Shown: positions 11,400-21,674 of the stretch, piece by piece | How the letters are laid out: every line of letters starts with the position of its first letter | Numbering within the stretch: the stretch's first letter is position 1 | Assembly: GCA_028554795.2 (NCBI GenBank) | Contig: CM068828.1 | Coordinates: forward strand, 15,490,814 to 15,554,813 | Source: Sinohyriopsis cumingii | Taxonomy: Eukaryota > Mollusca > Bivalvia > Unionida > Unionidae | Reading direction: 5' to 3' | DNA: 64,000 nt | Notes under the pieces: model-generated | What the model was told of the DNA's origin: nothing | Database searches by the model: none | Seen by the model: only the letters and a program-made list of their open reading frames with translations | Program-made: the position numbers and the translations under genes

Positions 11400-12010
11400 G
11401 GGAACCTACATTGGGAAAGTAAAGACTATGACATCATGGGGCTAAGTCACATGGCGCTACGCGAAGTGGACAGGCCCATGAAAGAGTTTTGAAAAAATAC
11501 TCCATGTAGAACATAAACAGACCAAACACAGACATAAAACACAAACAGGGGCTAATTCATAGTTTAATATTGTACTGACTCTTTATCTATCTTAAAATCA
11601 TACAGCTCCCGTACTGCACGGTTTTACCAACCCACATGTGGAAAATAAACAATTTTGGATTCTTTCTAATACAATATTTAGATAAATTAATAAAAGGAGG
11701 CCTAACTCGACTCAGGAGAAAAACAATGAAAATAAAGAAGTGTGGACCTTGAATCGAGCGTAACCTGCCTATTGATACTCCTAGAACTACCACGAGGAAC
11801 GACACATATGAGCACTCGATTAAAACAATAGGAAATTTTTTACCCAAAAAAAACCAAAAAACAATTGTAAACCGTTCCATCGTCACAATTAAAAAACCAA
11901 AACTATTTAATCGAATATAACTTAATAGAATACATCGGATCCTAAATCCAAATTAGTAGAACAGAAATACAACTGGGAAAAAGAACACTGGAACTAAAAG
12001 TGCTGTCTCA
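11400..12010. other. No gene recognised; possible LINE 3' region
   Basis: AT-rich sequence between two microsatellites. It could be the 3' untranslated end of the LINE, but I see no coding block, tail or duplication to prove it. Confidence 0.4.
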
Positions 12011-12121
<111 letters not shown>

Positions 12122-12570
12122 GCATACACACAATATAGCACCACTAACTATTGCGTGCACTGAGACCTAGGCGACCTCTAGCAAAGGTCACAAAAAAATA
12201 CAAGGGAAGGAACTTCGAGCAAGGTGAAAAAACCCAGGCTCGGACGAACAACTTTCTAGATAACACTAAGGAAACATAAATACCCCATCAAAAATTCTAA
12301 GACTATATTTTTGATATAAAATTCTATTTTAAATAAAACATACTCCATATCTGAGGGGGAAACACAAAAACATAAAATACCTTTTTATTTTTTGGGAAAT
12401 GGGAGGGCATCTGTCTGCTACCCCCCCCCCCCGAAAAAAGGAATAATAATTTTTATGTTAACTAAAATTCAGTTGTATTTTGTAATCCAACTGAGAAATG
12501 TTACCTGTTAACTCTATAATCCGTTGACGGTTAACTATATAATAATTTTTGAATTATATACCAGTAGATT

Positions 12571-12740
12571 GGAACCATGGCGCAGTGGTAGAGTGGCTGA
12601 TTCTCGTTCTGGTAGTAAGGGGTTCGAATCTCGTAACGGGCATATTGTCGACGGTACCGGTAATAGGATTTTTCTATATAGTGGAGCGCCAGCAGCCCAA
12701 AAAACGTTCATGTACATCTCTCGCATCACGTCAAACACGT
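12571..12740 (+). mobile_element. tRNA-derived SINE head
   Basis: A pol III internal promoter can be read: an A box at TGGCGCAGTGG (about 12,578) and a B box at GGTTCGAATC (12,621-12,630), 42 bases apart. The flanking sequence does not fold into a clean cloverleaf, so a SINE is likelier than a tRNA gene. It abuts the foldback repeat that follows. Confidence 0.6.
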
Positions 12741-12770
12741 TGTGAGTGCGTTTTGCACTACCAAAACCAA

Positions 12771-12983
12771 ATTATTTTGGGAGCGTCACAAACATACCTC
12801 CAGTGAAACGAAATGTTAGAATATTCAGAAGGTTGTCTGTGCATTTCAGTTCACGTACACCCCCCCCCCATCAAACCGGGGTTTGATCTGGGGGGTGTAC
12901 ATGAACTGAAATGCACAGACAACCTTCTGAATATTCTAACATTTCGTTTCGCTGGAGGTATGTTTGTGACGCTTCCAAAATAA
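12771..12983. repeat. Foldback inverted repeat, arms of about 95 bp
   Basis: The left arm (about 12,771-12,869) and right arm (about 12,888-12,983) are near-perfect reverse complements. They are separated by a short, itself partly palindromic centre (ATCAAACCGGGGTTTGAT). The outer ends read ATTATTTTGG and CCAAAATAA. It carries no reading frame. It would form a long hairpin and may be a foldback transposon or palindromic MITE. Confidence 0.85.
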
Positions 12984-13214
12984 ACAGTAGCGTGGATATA
13001 TAAGCTCTAAATCACATGGGTACCACACAAAAAAAAAAAAAACATTCAGAAAGAATGTTGGCCAAAAGAGACGGTCATAGGGTCCGAGAAGACCATAAGA
13101 AAGGTTTATAGAAAAGACAAAAGTCTCAAGAAAAAGGAATCCTATGAAAGACACACAGGCCAGTGTTTGTTTTTGGTCTAAAATATTTTTATTTTCTTTT
13201 AAATATATAATATA

Positions 13215-13448
13215 ATGAATTACGAAAATATCAATGATATTATTATTTCTCATTTTGATAAAAAGAATATGGAGCATATACTCTGCCGTCTGAATATCGA
13301 TTCGTAAAGACGATTCAGACAGCAATGTGTCAGTCACTAGCTACAATAGAAGAAACGCGGGTAAAAGAATTTGTCAGTCTCTCTCGTGCAATCGAAAAAA
13401 TTAGATCAAAATTATCTCGTGAATTTGAGGCAAAAAAAGACAATTAAT
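13215..13448 (+). pseudogene. Possible small coiled-coil gene of element A, frameshifted
   Basis: A frame from the ATG at 13,215 ([18 protein letters not shown]) stops near 13,302. An adjoining frame continues with a charged helical stretch (RAIEKIRSKLSREFEAKKDN) to a TAA at about 13,448. The composition looks coding and helical, and the gene lies on the strand opposite the virion cluster. I do not recognise a family. Confidence 0.3.
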
Positions 13449-13868
13449 ACTCCTGTGAGGCAACTAAGAAAAATTATTTCAAGTACTGAAAATGATAGTT
13501 AGACGCCTTCATGGAAATAAAAGTGAAAGTAGTATGTCAGTCCACCTCGCTGATACAAGGACAAGGACGGAGAATTATTTTTTGGTGCTATTGTCAGTAA
13601 AAACAATAAAAATTATATATTTTTTTAAATCCGACGATTTACCATGATTTTGACTACCTTATTACTTTCCGAATTAACAAATCAGTCTGAAAACAAATTT
13701 CTTGTGAAATCTAAAGAGTATTTGTCAATCCGCTTGTTGACTTTATCCTTGATTTTATCAAGAGGAGAATGGAGAATTATATTTTGTGTTGTTTTTTTTT
13801 GTTTTGAAAATCGTAGATTTGAAGATTGAAAATCTTTGCGATTGAAAATTTCTGAAAATCGTAGATTT
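13449..13868. other. AT-rich stretch without a supported gene
   Basis: It contains repeated words (AAAATCGTAGATTTTT-like) and a 61-codon open stretch that looks like chance. It separates the possible small plus-strand gene from the 3' end of the virion cluster. Confidence 0.5.
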
Positions 13869-15296
13869 TTACCATTTTACATATAATTTTATATTTGCAG
13901 TCTTATTTCTTAAATCCAGCAAGTGGCCGGACTGGTCAGTTAGTTTGAAATTTATTCTTGATAACAGACGATTATGACATCGTAGATAGACCGGATTGAT
14001 CGGTTCTTGTACAATCGAAAATCCGGGTAGTTCTTTCGGTGTGAACCAATACAGAATAAATCCTTGCTGCGCTTGATTTGATATTGTTGTGTCCGTGCTG
14101 TAGCTCCCATCAATTACATCACACACAAGATTGACCGCGACCGTCGGAGTTATATTTAAGATTTACGGGGATACATGTCGTCCTTGCCCTTGTGGATCAT
14201 TATTGTATCGGAGAATAGTTGCCGGTGGTAGTGTTTCTTTGTACCGTGTAAGTATATCAGGAAAGAACTCATCGATGATATTGTTGACGGATTTTCTTAA
14301 CTCGACTGCGTTATACCCAGGAAATTTAAAATCTGGCAGCGACGCTTCTGTTATCGAATATGCAGTTAAAAATTGTTGTTTATATCTATTTATATCGTTA
14401 CTGTAATTAACTGTTGCCTGAATTACTCGCTGGTGAAAATATTCCATGTCGGATACAAGCCGATTTAATATTTCTATTTGCTTTTTTTATTTCGCTGCGT
14501 GAGCTTGTTATATCAAAAAGATGTTCTTGGAAACTTTGCTGTAGTCGCTGTAGTTGTGTTTTATGTTCTTGATTAATGATTTTAAAATATTCAATAATTC
14601 GACTTAGGTCAACAATAACAGATTTAGTTCCTCCTCTTGGAATTTGTTCATAAATAAAAAAAACACCGAATAAAGTCCTTACCGTATAAACCACAATGAC
14701 TACCCAAAGTTGCATATTTTATGTTAAGTAAATGTTGTTTGTATGGCGGGGTAACATCGTGGTATGATTGTTTGTCCGTTGTATAATCAGACTTTTCTGG
14801 TTCAGGTGGTATCGGTTTCTCAGGTGGTGGAATTTCAGGCCATCCCAACACTGTTCTGATCGAACTCTGATATATATCCACGGCGTGGTCGGGAGAGTTT
14901 ATCTTGATATGAGATGACAGCGTTGGTTCGTGAGCTGTTATTGCTATTTTGGATTCTTTTACTGTGATATTTTTTATTCGACGTTGTAATTCCTCATTGA
15001 TTTCTTCGATTTGATAGCACCCGGTTGGTATTCCAATAACGTTCCAGTCGGGTGTACCCATCTGGTCGGTTTTTATTTGCAAACACAAACGAATTATTTG
15101 CTGGTAATCCACCAAATGATTTTGATCTGATATTTGGCCAGCTGTGGTATACTCGCAACTGTGCTAGCGCGATCTCGCTTACCGGAATCGCAGTTGGAAA
15201 ATTAATACTGAATTCAGGCTTGGTTGAGCTTATTGTTATCATCGTGGTTTTCACCGGACTTGTATTTGTGGCTATCTGCTGAAGTAGTTCTGTCAT
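13869..15296 (-). pseudogene. Penton-like / minor capsid protein of element A
   Basis: The likely start is the ATG at 15,294-15,296. An N-terminal block reads FPTAIPVSEIALAQLRVYHS, then IGIPTGCYQIEEINEELQRR and SSIRTVLGW. At the far end comes PTVAVNLVCDVIDGSYSTD and then NFKLTDQSGHLLDL before the stop at 13,869. These blocks and their order match minor capsid (penton-like) proteins in other Polintons. The frame changes near 15,060, 14,650 and 14,410, and a TAA at about 14,155 precedes the last block. About 700 bp with coiled-coil character (14,165-14,860) lies between LGW and VNLV, where relatives have a short linker. Confidence 0.65.
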
Positions 15297-15777
15297 TATT
15301 TTTTCTTCTTTCAAATGGAAGACTTCATTGTATGTGTTAACCATTAACGCGAATTTGGAATCTGATATGGTTGTATCGTCGATGCTTGATGATATCAGCG
15401 ACGATAATTTAGAATATGCGCCCATGGCTGTGTTTAATCGCGCAACCGCGTCGTGGTATTTTGTGCTCGCGCACGTGGATATCTTTTTCGCGATAATATT
15501 AAAAACACCTGCGATTGCAGTCGATGATGAAACGCATATTGTTACCACGATTGCAGTTGTTACTGTCGTTAACGCTGCCATTAGTACTCCGGTGGACGCA
15601 ACTACCGCGGATACTGAATAAACTATCGCATCCAGCATGATTACATGGTCGCCGATATTTTTTTACTTTCAACGTATACTCGTTGATGATATTTTTTAAC
15701 TCTGATTGCCATTCGCGTATTTGATCGTATCTATATTGTTGTGCATCTAACGTTGTTGTTGACGCTGTCAGTCACAT
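15297..15777 (-). pseudogene. Coiled-coil plus membrane-segment protein of element A
   Basis: The candidate ATG at 15,775-15,777 is followed at once by TGA, so the start is damaged. The frame then gives a helical stretch (QYRYDQIREWQSELKNIINE), a frame change in the A run near 15,660, and a long hydrophobic region (SAVVASTGVLMAALTTVTTA and beyond, about 15,500-15,640). A Ser-rich helical part follows. The frame runs on into the penton-like start. It was probably a virion membrane or accessory protein. I give no specific function. Confidence 0.5.
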
Positions 15778-15829
15778 TATTATTTTACGCAGTAACCAAC
15801 TGAGATGTCTCAGCTGAAAATTCTAGACA

Positions 15830-16810
15830 CTACCAGTAAGATGTTGCGGTAAATTTCTTATCAGCTGCTTCCAGCATAAATGTTTCTTCGGTTCTGCTAT
15901 TTAATATGATAGACACAACTCCAGAAAACTTATCGGTGGAATGCCGCCATGGATACGTTGTAAATATCTCAAATTTTGCAGCACTGAACACAGACAGCCT
16001 ATACACACCAATAACTGTTGTGGCATGTTTGATAGCATTATTTTGTTTTGACCATGTTGCGAATCCAGATGATACCGTGTATACTATGTTCTTAACATGC
16101 CCGGGAGTTACTCCGGGTGGGATTTTAATCAGATTAATTTTGTTAACAATCTCAGGAATCGCACTTACGACATCTTCGAGTGTTTTTTTGATCGTGTTAA
16201 TGTTAGTTTTGATATCAGAGAATTTTGTGTCAACGGTGCGCGGTGTACCAAAAAATTCCTCTGCGGTTTCATCAATTTTTCTAAAGTTTCTACTGAGATT
16301 TGTAAATATGCTGACGTGAACATCATACTCGGCCCGCAATGTAGATAATTTACCATCAACGTTGCTGTAGTTAACGTTAACATATTTTTTTTGTTGCGGC
16401 ATCTTCGTCGGATGTTGGATCTCTTGACACCACTATTTTATTTCCGTTCATGTTGAGTTCACCCGTCATTGTGTCACTGGTATTTTTTAAACGATTAGCA
16501 ACTCTCTGTATGATTTCATCTCTGATGGTTATAAACAATATATTTGAGTCTCTGATTTTTCCGCTCTCAGTAAACACAGGGATGTTATCCGTGACAGCAC
16601 CGAGTACTCGACAAACTATGTCTTTCCATTTGATATTACCTGTTTTTATCTTGCCATATCTGTCTTGAAAAATAACAACCTCATCTGGGTCTATCCCAGA
16701 TAGGTTTAAAAGATTGTCGACGTCATCTTTAGTCGCATATTTTGATAAATCTACATCGTCGAGTTTTTACTTTTACTCGTGCTGAGAGATCTTCCGTAAA
16801 TATCAACCAT
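15830..16810 (-). pseudogene. Fibre-like (tail-fibre type) protein of element A
   Basis: The start is the ATG at 16,808-16,810. A length change in an A run near 16,765 separates the N-terminus from the rest. The middle carries the block GELNMNGNKI followed by RDPTSDEDAATKK (about 16,385-16,450), a motif shared with phage tail-fibre stems and fibre proteins of other Polintons. A long helical region follows, then a C-terminal part that could be a beta-rich knob and stops at 15,830. A further frame change falls near 16,390. The likely role is a trimeric spike for attachment, inferred from the motif. Confidence 0.6.
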
Positions 16811-16816
16811 TATTCT

Positions 16817-17254
16817 TTAGGGAATGTTTATAATGATAAATCTTGCTGCGGTATACTCGTGCACGACTTTGTGAGGTGGTTTGGTTGATTTTGATAACGC
16901 GTCAAGGACATTAATTACTTCACGGCCACATATCGGAGGATCAGTTAGTGTTTGTGTTGGTAGCGTTGAGTACCAAACTGGAATTTTCGTGGGAGTGAGA
17001 GTGCGTTGTACTCCATGTTCGTATTTTAGAAATTCAACTGGAGGTGCTAACCCGTACGAATCGAAATAAACAATTCCACGTGGATCAGTCGCGTAAGCAA
17101 CCCAATGAGTTTCTGGACCATCGCTGTTATCAAGATTAATAATTCCAGTTTCGCTGGCATTCGGTTGGCTCGGTAACTGATCTCGCATAAAAACACCTCT
17201 AAAATATTTTATATTTAATTGTTTAGCGGCATCGATTAAATCAAAATTTGACAT
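16817..17254 (-). pseudogene. Adenain-type cysteine protease of element A
   Basis: The 145-codon frame is open. It shows the His block ETHWVAY (about 17,100), the acidic block VYFDSYGLAPP (about 17,055) and the ICGRE block (about 16,930), in the order expected for adenovirus-type maturation proteases (Ulp1-like fold). The catalytic Cys of these enzymes lies three residues after the CG pair (CGxxC). Here that position is Val, so the product should be inactive even though the frame survives. The N-terminus MSNFDLIDA recurs in element B. The upstream capsid-associated frame runs straight into it. Confidence 0.78.
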
Positions 17255-17720
17255 TGGCTTGAGACGCGTTGTCTTTTCTCCGCGGCGTTTGGGGTACCAT
17301 GAGGGTGGAGTTCCTGGTAGTCTTAGACCCTTTCCGTACCATGAGGGTGGAGTTCCTGGTAGTCTTAGACCCGCTCCTTTTTTAATATCCTTTTCCAGTT
17401 GCTTTCTGTAATGTCATTCCAGCAGCGGTTCTAACAGCACCTAATGCGGCTGCTTTTGCAACAGCTGGGGCAGCAGCAGCAATTAATGTTGGCATTGCTG
17501 CGAGAAGTGGAAATATACCACCGGTTTTAATCATGTCGCTGATGGCTTTTGGAGCGAAATCAAGTTGAACTCCGGTTTTTGCTTGCTGCGCTTTATTGAA
17601 ATGTTTTAGTTGAGTTTTAGTCAACGATAGCTTGTTTGGGCCACCATTAGCAATTTGATCCCGCCGTAATGTTATTTTTTCCCCAGTTGCGCTCGCGTTT
17701 TTTGATTGTAATTTTTTCAT
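17255..17720 (-). pseudogene. Small capsid-associated protein with LPGTP repeats
   Basis: The frame opens at the ATG at 17,718-17,720 with Lys/Gln-rich repeats (LSLTKTQLKHF) and then a hydrophobic Ala-rich segment (AAMPTLIAAAAPAVAKAA). It breaks at about 17,382, and an adjoining frame carries two tandem copies of a roughly 17-residue block, each starting GLRLPGTPPSWY. At DNA level this is a direct repeat of about 49 bp (17,292-17,389). The repeated LTKTQ pattern and Ala-rich helix are usual in Polinton virion proteins found beside the major capsid gene. The homologue in element B also holds two LPGTP-like blocks. Confidence 0.6.
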
Positions 17721-17757
17721 ATGACATTCTTATAATTAAAGCGATTAATCTAATTGT

Positions 17758-19176
17758 CTACATGTTTTCTACTGGTACATCAACAACTCTCATTCGACCA
17801 CTACCACCTTCAAGTGCCATTGTTTTGTCACTGAGTATGACCGCGATTGCTCTATAACCAGCGTCGGCACCAGCCGGCCGGTCACCAACACGAGCTCGAA
17901 AATGTATATCAACGACAGATTGTTCGGATAAATCAAGATGCTCCAGCGGAAAGTAATACATTGGATACAGATTTGTAAAATCTAACTGTGATATTTGCAA
18001 ACCAGTATCTATATTTAGATTACGCGCCAGGAATGTCAGTAAACGATGATATGCGCGTGCCACATGATTATGTGCGAATTTTAATGATATATCTTCGGAT
18101 GGTTCTTGTCCGTTTATTCTCAACGAAACCTCAGTAACGTCAAATTGGTCAAATATCATATGTGAACGTTCCTGACTATTCAACCTATTTTTATTTTGCA
18201 GCGCAACAAAAATATGTCGTGTTGCCGAAACACCTTGTTGTGATGCTATATGCCAAGTAAATATATCTTTGACAGAACGTTGGACGGTGTCTGTGGTTAC
18301 TGTAAACCACGATAGCAATGATTTACCACCTTGATCCATAGAAGACAATAATGTTTGTTCTTCTGTGAATGATGGAGTTGATATTGGCATCCACAGTGAG
18401 TTTTGTTATATTTACTTTACCAGCATCAGCAACACCAGCCCCTCGCCAGATCGCATCATTGTCATCACCTTTTCTTACGAGTACAACTGTGTGTCTAGTT
18501 TCAAAGATAACTTTTCTAACATCTCTGCAAAATCCGAACATGTGAGACAGTGGAATCGCACATGAAAAACTTGTTCTATTTTCTGACAACATTGTTCGGC
18601 GTGTTGAAAATCCCAAGTTATAATTTCCATTAATACCTTTTATAATATCAAATGCACCAGCTGGTCTATCTTCGTATCCAGGGTGAGCTGGTTGTGGATC
18701 AGCTGCAGTATCTCGTGGTATTTGTAACCTAATATTTTGAATATGATCAGCGTAGTTGGTAATATCCTTAGCAAACATCACTGATGGACCAGCTGATCTT
18801 GTGTAATCATTAGAATATCTTGCTAGACCAATTACTGTTGTAGCAACATCGACATCCTTCTGAATCGATTCGATATTTCTTCTATCAATCATGTATTTGG
18901 CGCTATCAAACAAGGCCATAATCCCATTATTTACAAAACCAACTCGTGAATTGGCATCGTATGCAGAATTATCCGCCTTTACAAGTTCACCTTCTACTTC
19001 AATAAATTCCCACAGGGTAAGAAATATCTACTCGTATCATGAACTTGAAGTTCGATACGTCCCCGTTGATTTGGTTGGTTTGCATCATAGGAATAAAATT
19101 GATAATCACTTACTGATTTATCTTTGGAGACCGGTTCATTTATGTCAAATGCTGTGTCGGATATACGTTTGAACAT
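17758..19176 (-). pseudogene. Polinton-type major capsid protein of element A
   Basis: The gene spans about 473 codons from the ATG at 19,174-19,176 to the TAG at 17,758. The N-terminus reads MFKRISDTAFDINEP, followed by DYQFYSYDANQPNQRGRIEL. It shifts frame near 19,010 and again near 18,380, giving three open pieces. Later blocks include FGFCRDVRKVIFETRH, NHVARAYHRLL and DFTNLYPMYYFPLEHLDL. Length, position between the two small virion genes and the close match to element B support a double-jelly-roll capsid call. The fold itself is inferred from family context. Confidence 0.72.
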
Positions 19177-19297
19177 TTTATTATAATTGTTTTTTTTCCA
19201 AATGGTGATCTAAATTATCGTCGTCTGACACGAAGACCACATCCTGCTATCAAATTTGCAGTAATATTTCTTTGTATTTGTTCAGATCCCTAATCAA

Positions 19298-19663
19298 TCA
19301 AGCTGCTAGTTTTTTATTTGCGGCTTGATTTATTATTTTACTGACGCCTGTAGGCATATCTTCAGTGCTTGGTAATTTTACTGGTGGTGATTTTCGTCCC
19401 ATTAGTCGTGCTAGTCTTTCTTTGATTGCCGAGAACGCCTTACCAGCAACATCGACGATTGCACCAGGAGCTTTTTCACCAACAACATTAATAGCTTTCA
19501 TCGATAATTGTTTTGCAAGAGGTCCCGCTTTTGGTGCTAACCCCGCAAATAACCCCTAAACAACGTCACCAAGTCCATCTCCGTAAGTTGCTCTATAGAT
19601 TGGTAATCGTGAGTTTACTGCTCTGACCTGTACGGGTCTATAATGTCTATTGTACATGATCAT
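19298..19663 (-). pseudogene. Small basic virion protein of element A
   Basis: The start is the ATG at 19,661-19,663 (MIMYNRHYRPVQVRAVNSRL). A stop separates this from the second block, which runs from about 19,555 to 19,298 and contains GKAFSAIKERLARLMGRK and PVKLPSTEDMPTGVSKIINQ. The same two-block protein lies just before the capsid gene in element B. It has an amphipathic, strongly basic middle that suits a DNA-binding or membrane-active core protein, but the role is a guess. Confidence 0.55.
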
Positions 19664-19691
19664 TTTATTTTACTTACCATTTATCTAACAA

Positions 19692-20674
19692 CTAGTCACT
19701 ATGATAATCATCAACGAGCTCATCAATAAATTCTCGGTAAATATTAGTATCCATAAAACCACCTTGAAGTAATCGTCGACAAATATCAGCTGCTTCATTA
19801 ATTATTTCTGGTGAGTTATTTCCATATCGTTTTCCTCCTATGAGAACTTCTAACCGTAGTACATCATTGAGGATATTATCAGGACAAACAAAATTATTTC
19901 CCAAACCAATACCAGTAGCACCAGGCGAATCGTGGAATTCTTCTTCTGGTTCTTCATGTGTTTTCGTTTGTTGCAATGGAGGAGGAAGCTGATAGGAAGG
20001 ATCTTTCTGGTGTTTTGTCGTCGTTTTTGTTTCTGTTATCGCTTTTCTTGTTCTTTTTGTTTCTGTTCTTGCATAGTTCTAAATATGTGGCATAAAATAT
20101 TTCTCGTCTGTTTATCTGATCAATATTTCGATTTATTTTAAACACCCAATTAATCCATGTATCACGACTAACATCGTTAACATATTCGGATTTTAAAAAA
20201 CTTCTTCTTGAAAGATAGCTTCTAGCACCAAACTCACCAAAATCGATTACTTCACCAGATTTCATTGGTTGAATTCTTTTTATTATTTGTATACCGTCTT
20301 CAGTAAATTTCTCCATAAAACCAGTTCCTTTTTTCCCTTTTTTGGTTCTTCACCAGCAGCACCTTTAGGTGCTTTTTCTTCTTCTTTAGGTTGAGGTTGT
20401 GCGGCGGCTATCTTAGCCGGAAGTTCCTGTAAAATTTGTTCTGTTCGTTTTAATACTGGAAGAATGCCCTCCTTCTTTTCCTCAATATCCCCCATTACAA
20501 CTTTTTCAGTAATTGTGTAACGGATTTAAATAACTGTTTTGTACCAGTAGCAAATTCAACTTGTGCTTCTTGCCGCGCCTGTAGGTTTTGTCTGAACTTG
20601 TATCTGACAGGAATAAAAGTTTTGATTGCTTCTAGTCGTTCTCGAGCTAGCCTAGCTGTGTAGGATTCTAGATA
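19692..20674 (-). pseudogene. First gene of the virion cluster, element A (charged, coiled-coil)
   Basis: The frame near 20,670 starts ESYTARLARERLEAI without an ATG, whereas the element B copy has MESYTSRLARERL. It continues through a Lys/Glu-rich linker (about 20,330-20,500) and a middle block (WINWVFKINRNIDQINRREI). The C-terminal block includes LEVLIGGKRYGNNSPEIINE and ends DYHSD at 19,692. At least three frame changes divide it. Its place next to the terminal repeat and before the capsid genes is the same in both elements. The function is unknown. Confidence 0.55.
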
Positions 20675-20686
20675 ACATAATGATTT

Positions 20687-20700
20687 AATTTATAGCAGCA
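20687..20700 (-). promoter_or_regulatory. TATA-like box before the virion cluster of element A
   Basis: On the minus strand the sequence reads GCTGCTATAAAT just upstream of the first virion gene. The same words occur in element B at 38,138-38,149. Conservation between two diverged elements supports a core-promoter role. Confidence 0.45.
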
Positions 20701-20862
20701 ACGAGGGCGCTGGTACCAACGCGATCGCTGAGATTTTTCGCGATCAGCGATAGGCTGGGTAAGTCAACTCGCTGACAGGGTTGTCTTGTACTGGATATCG
20801 CGATTTTTTTGCGATTTCAAGAAGGCTTATTTTGCTAAACGGAGAGTGAACCAATTAGAGCC

Positions 20863-20879
20863 GGTTCACCCTCTCTGCT
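20863..20879. repeat. Right terminal inverted repeat of element A
   Basis: The plus-strand end GGTTCACCCTCTCTGCT is, in reverse complement, close to the terminal repeat of element B (AGCAGAG..GGTGAAC) and begins with AG as Polinton ends do. It defines the right border of element A. The partner end lies left of the window. A local palindrome (GAGAGTGAACC and GGTTCACCCTCTC) sits here. Confidence 0.6.
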
Positions 20880-20983
20880 GCTGGAACAAATTCCACGATT
20901 TTATAGCTGTAATTTAATTTTAAAACTACGGGTGTTGTTGTGAACATAGGACTACGTATGGTAACGTAGAACAGAACACAAAC

Positions 20984-21087
20984 CTTTGTGAGGCTGATAA
21001 CTCCTATGTTCTGGCTGCATGAAGTGACTCCAAACCCTGCTCCCACGGCTGCTGCGAGGATACAGTCAATGCCCTCTATGAAAATAC
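20984..21087 (-). CDS. SLC23-family transporter exon with the NAT signature
   Basis: This is the last SLC23 exon visible in the window. It encodes GIFIEGIDCILAAAVGAGFG and then the NAT signature QNIGVISLTK, which satisfies [QEP]-N-x-G-x4-T-[RKG]. The acceptor is TTTTAG before 21,087 and the donor is AAG/GTTTG at 20,984. It enters in phase 1 and leaves in phase 0, matching the previous exon. The family carries purine/pyrimidine bases or ascorbate across the plasma membrane. The exons for the remaining C-terminal helices are not in the window. Confidence 0.88.
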
Positions 21088-21524
21088 CTAAAAGGAGCAA
21101 ACTCTTGATAATACTCCATATATTATTGAGATCTTTGAGGTTGTTGATTGGTCACTGAAAGAACCACACAAACTTATTTCATTGATTTGTCATTTATAAA
21201 TCCATACAATCTTCATCAAAATGAGTTGTGAAAAGATGCGTAGGATTGTTGTCAATGATGAAGACTTGATGCTCTGAAGCAACGAAATTCTGACATTAGG
21301 TCAATTAAATTAATGTTTGTGAATTTTAATTCTAAATTAGTGATTTATTCATGTAAAGAAGACAGACAGCAAGATCACCAACAAATGTAGCATCCATAAA
21401 AGGTGTAGTGGATAAAGCTATAATTAGCTAGACAATTGAGTTGGAAATAAATCGGTGTCATTTGCGACACAAAGGAAAATAGATTTAACAAAAGAGTAGG
21501 AAAATTAAATAAATAAAGACTGAC

Positions 21525-21674
21525 CTCTATTGATTGCAGATGGAGGAGGAGGTAATGCTCCCGCCAGTCTTGCGCATGTGTAATAATCCCCGATGCTTTC
21601 TATAACTGACGTTACAACTCCAGCTATCATCCCAACAAACATGGCGGAGCTGAATGACGGCATTCCCCAATAAC
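21525..21674 (-). CDS. SLC23-family transporter exon (ESIGDYY block)
   Basis: It encodes YWGMPSFSSAMFVGMIAG, a membrane segment, and then VIESIGDYYTCARLAGALPP, one of the most conserved SLC23 blocks. The acceptor is TTGAAG before 21,674 and the donor is AGAG/GTCAGT at 21,525. It is 150 bp long and enters and leaves in phase 1, in register with both neighbours. Confidence 0.9.

Noticed and set aside
12420-12432. Homopolymer C run (also near 12,861 and 43,570; G run near 26,791)
   Set aside because: Could be a real structure-forming tract, but run length is unreliable in assemblies and nothing nearby gives it a role.
13869-20674. Element A as a currently active virus-like element
   Set aside because: Nearly every virion and enzyme gene has frameshifts, stops or lost catalytic residues, and several later insertions interrupt it.
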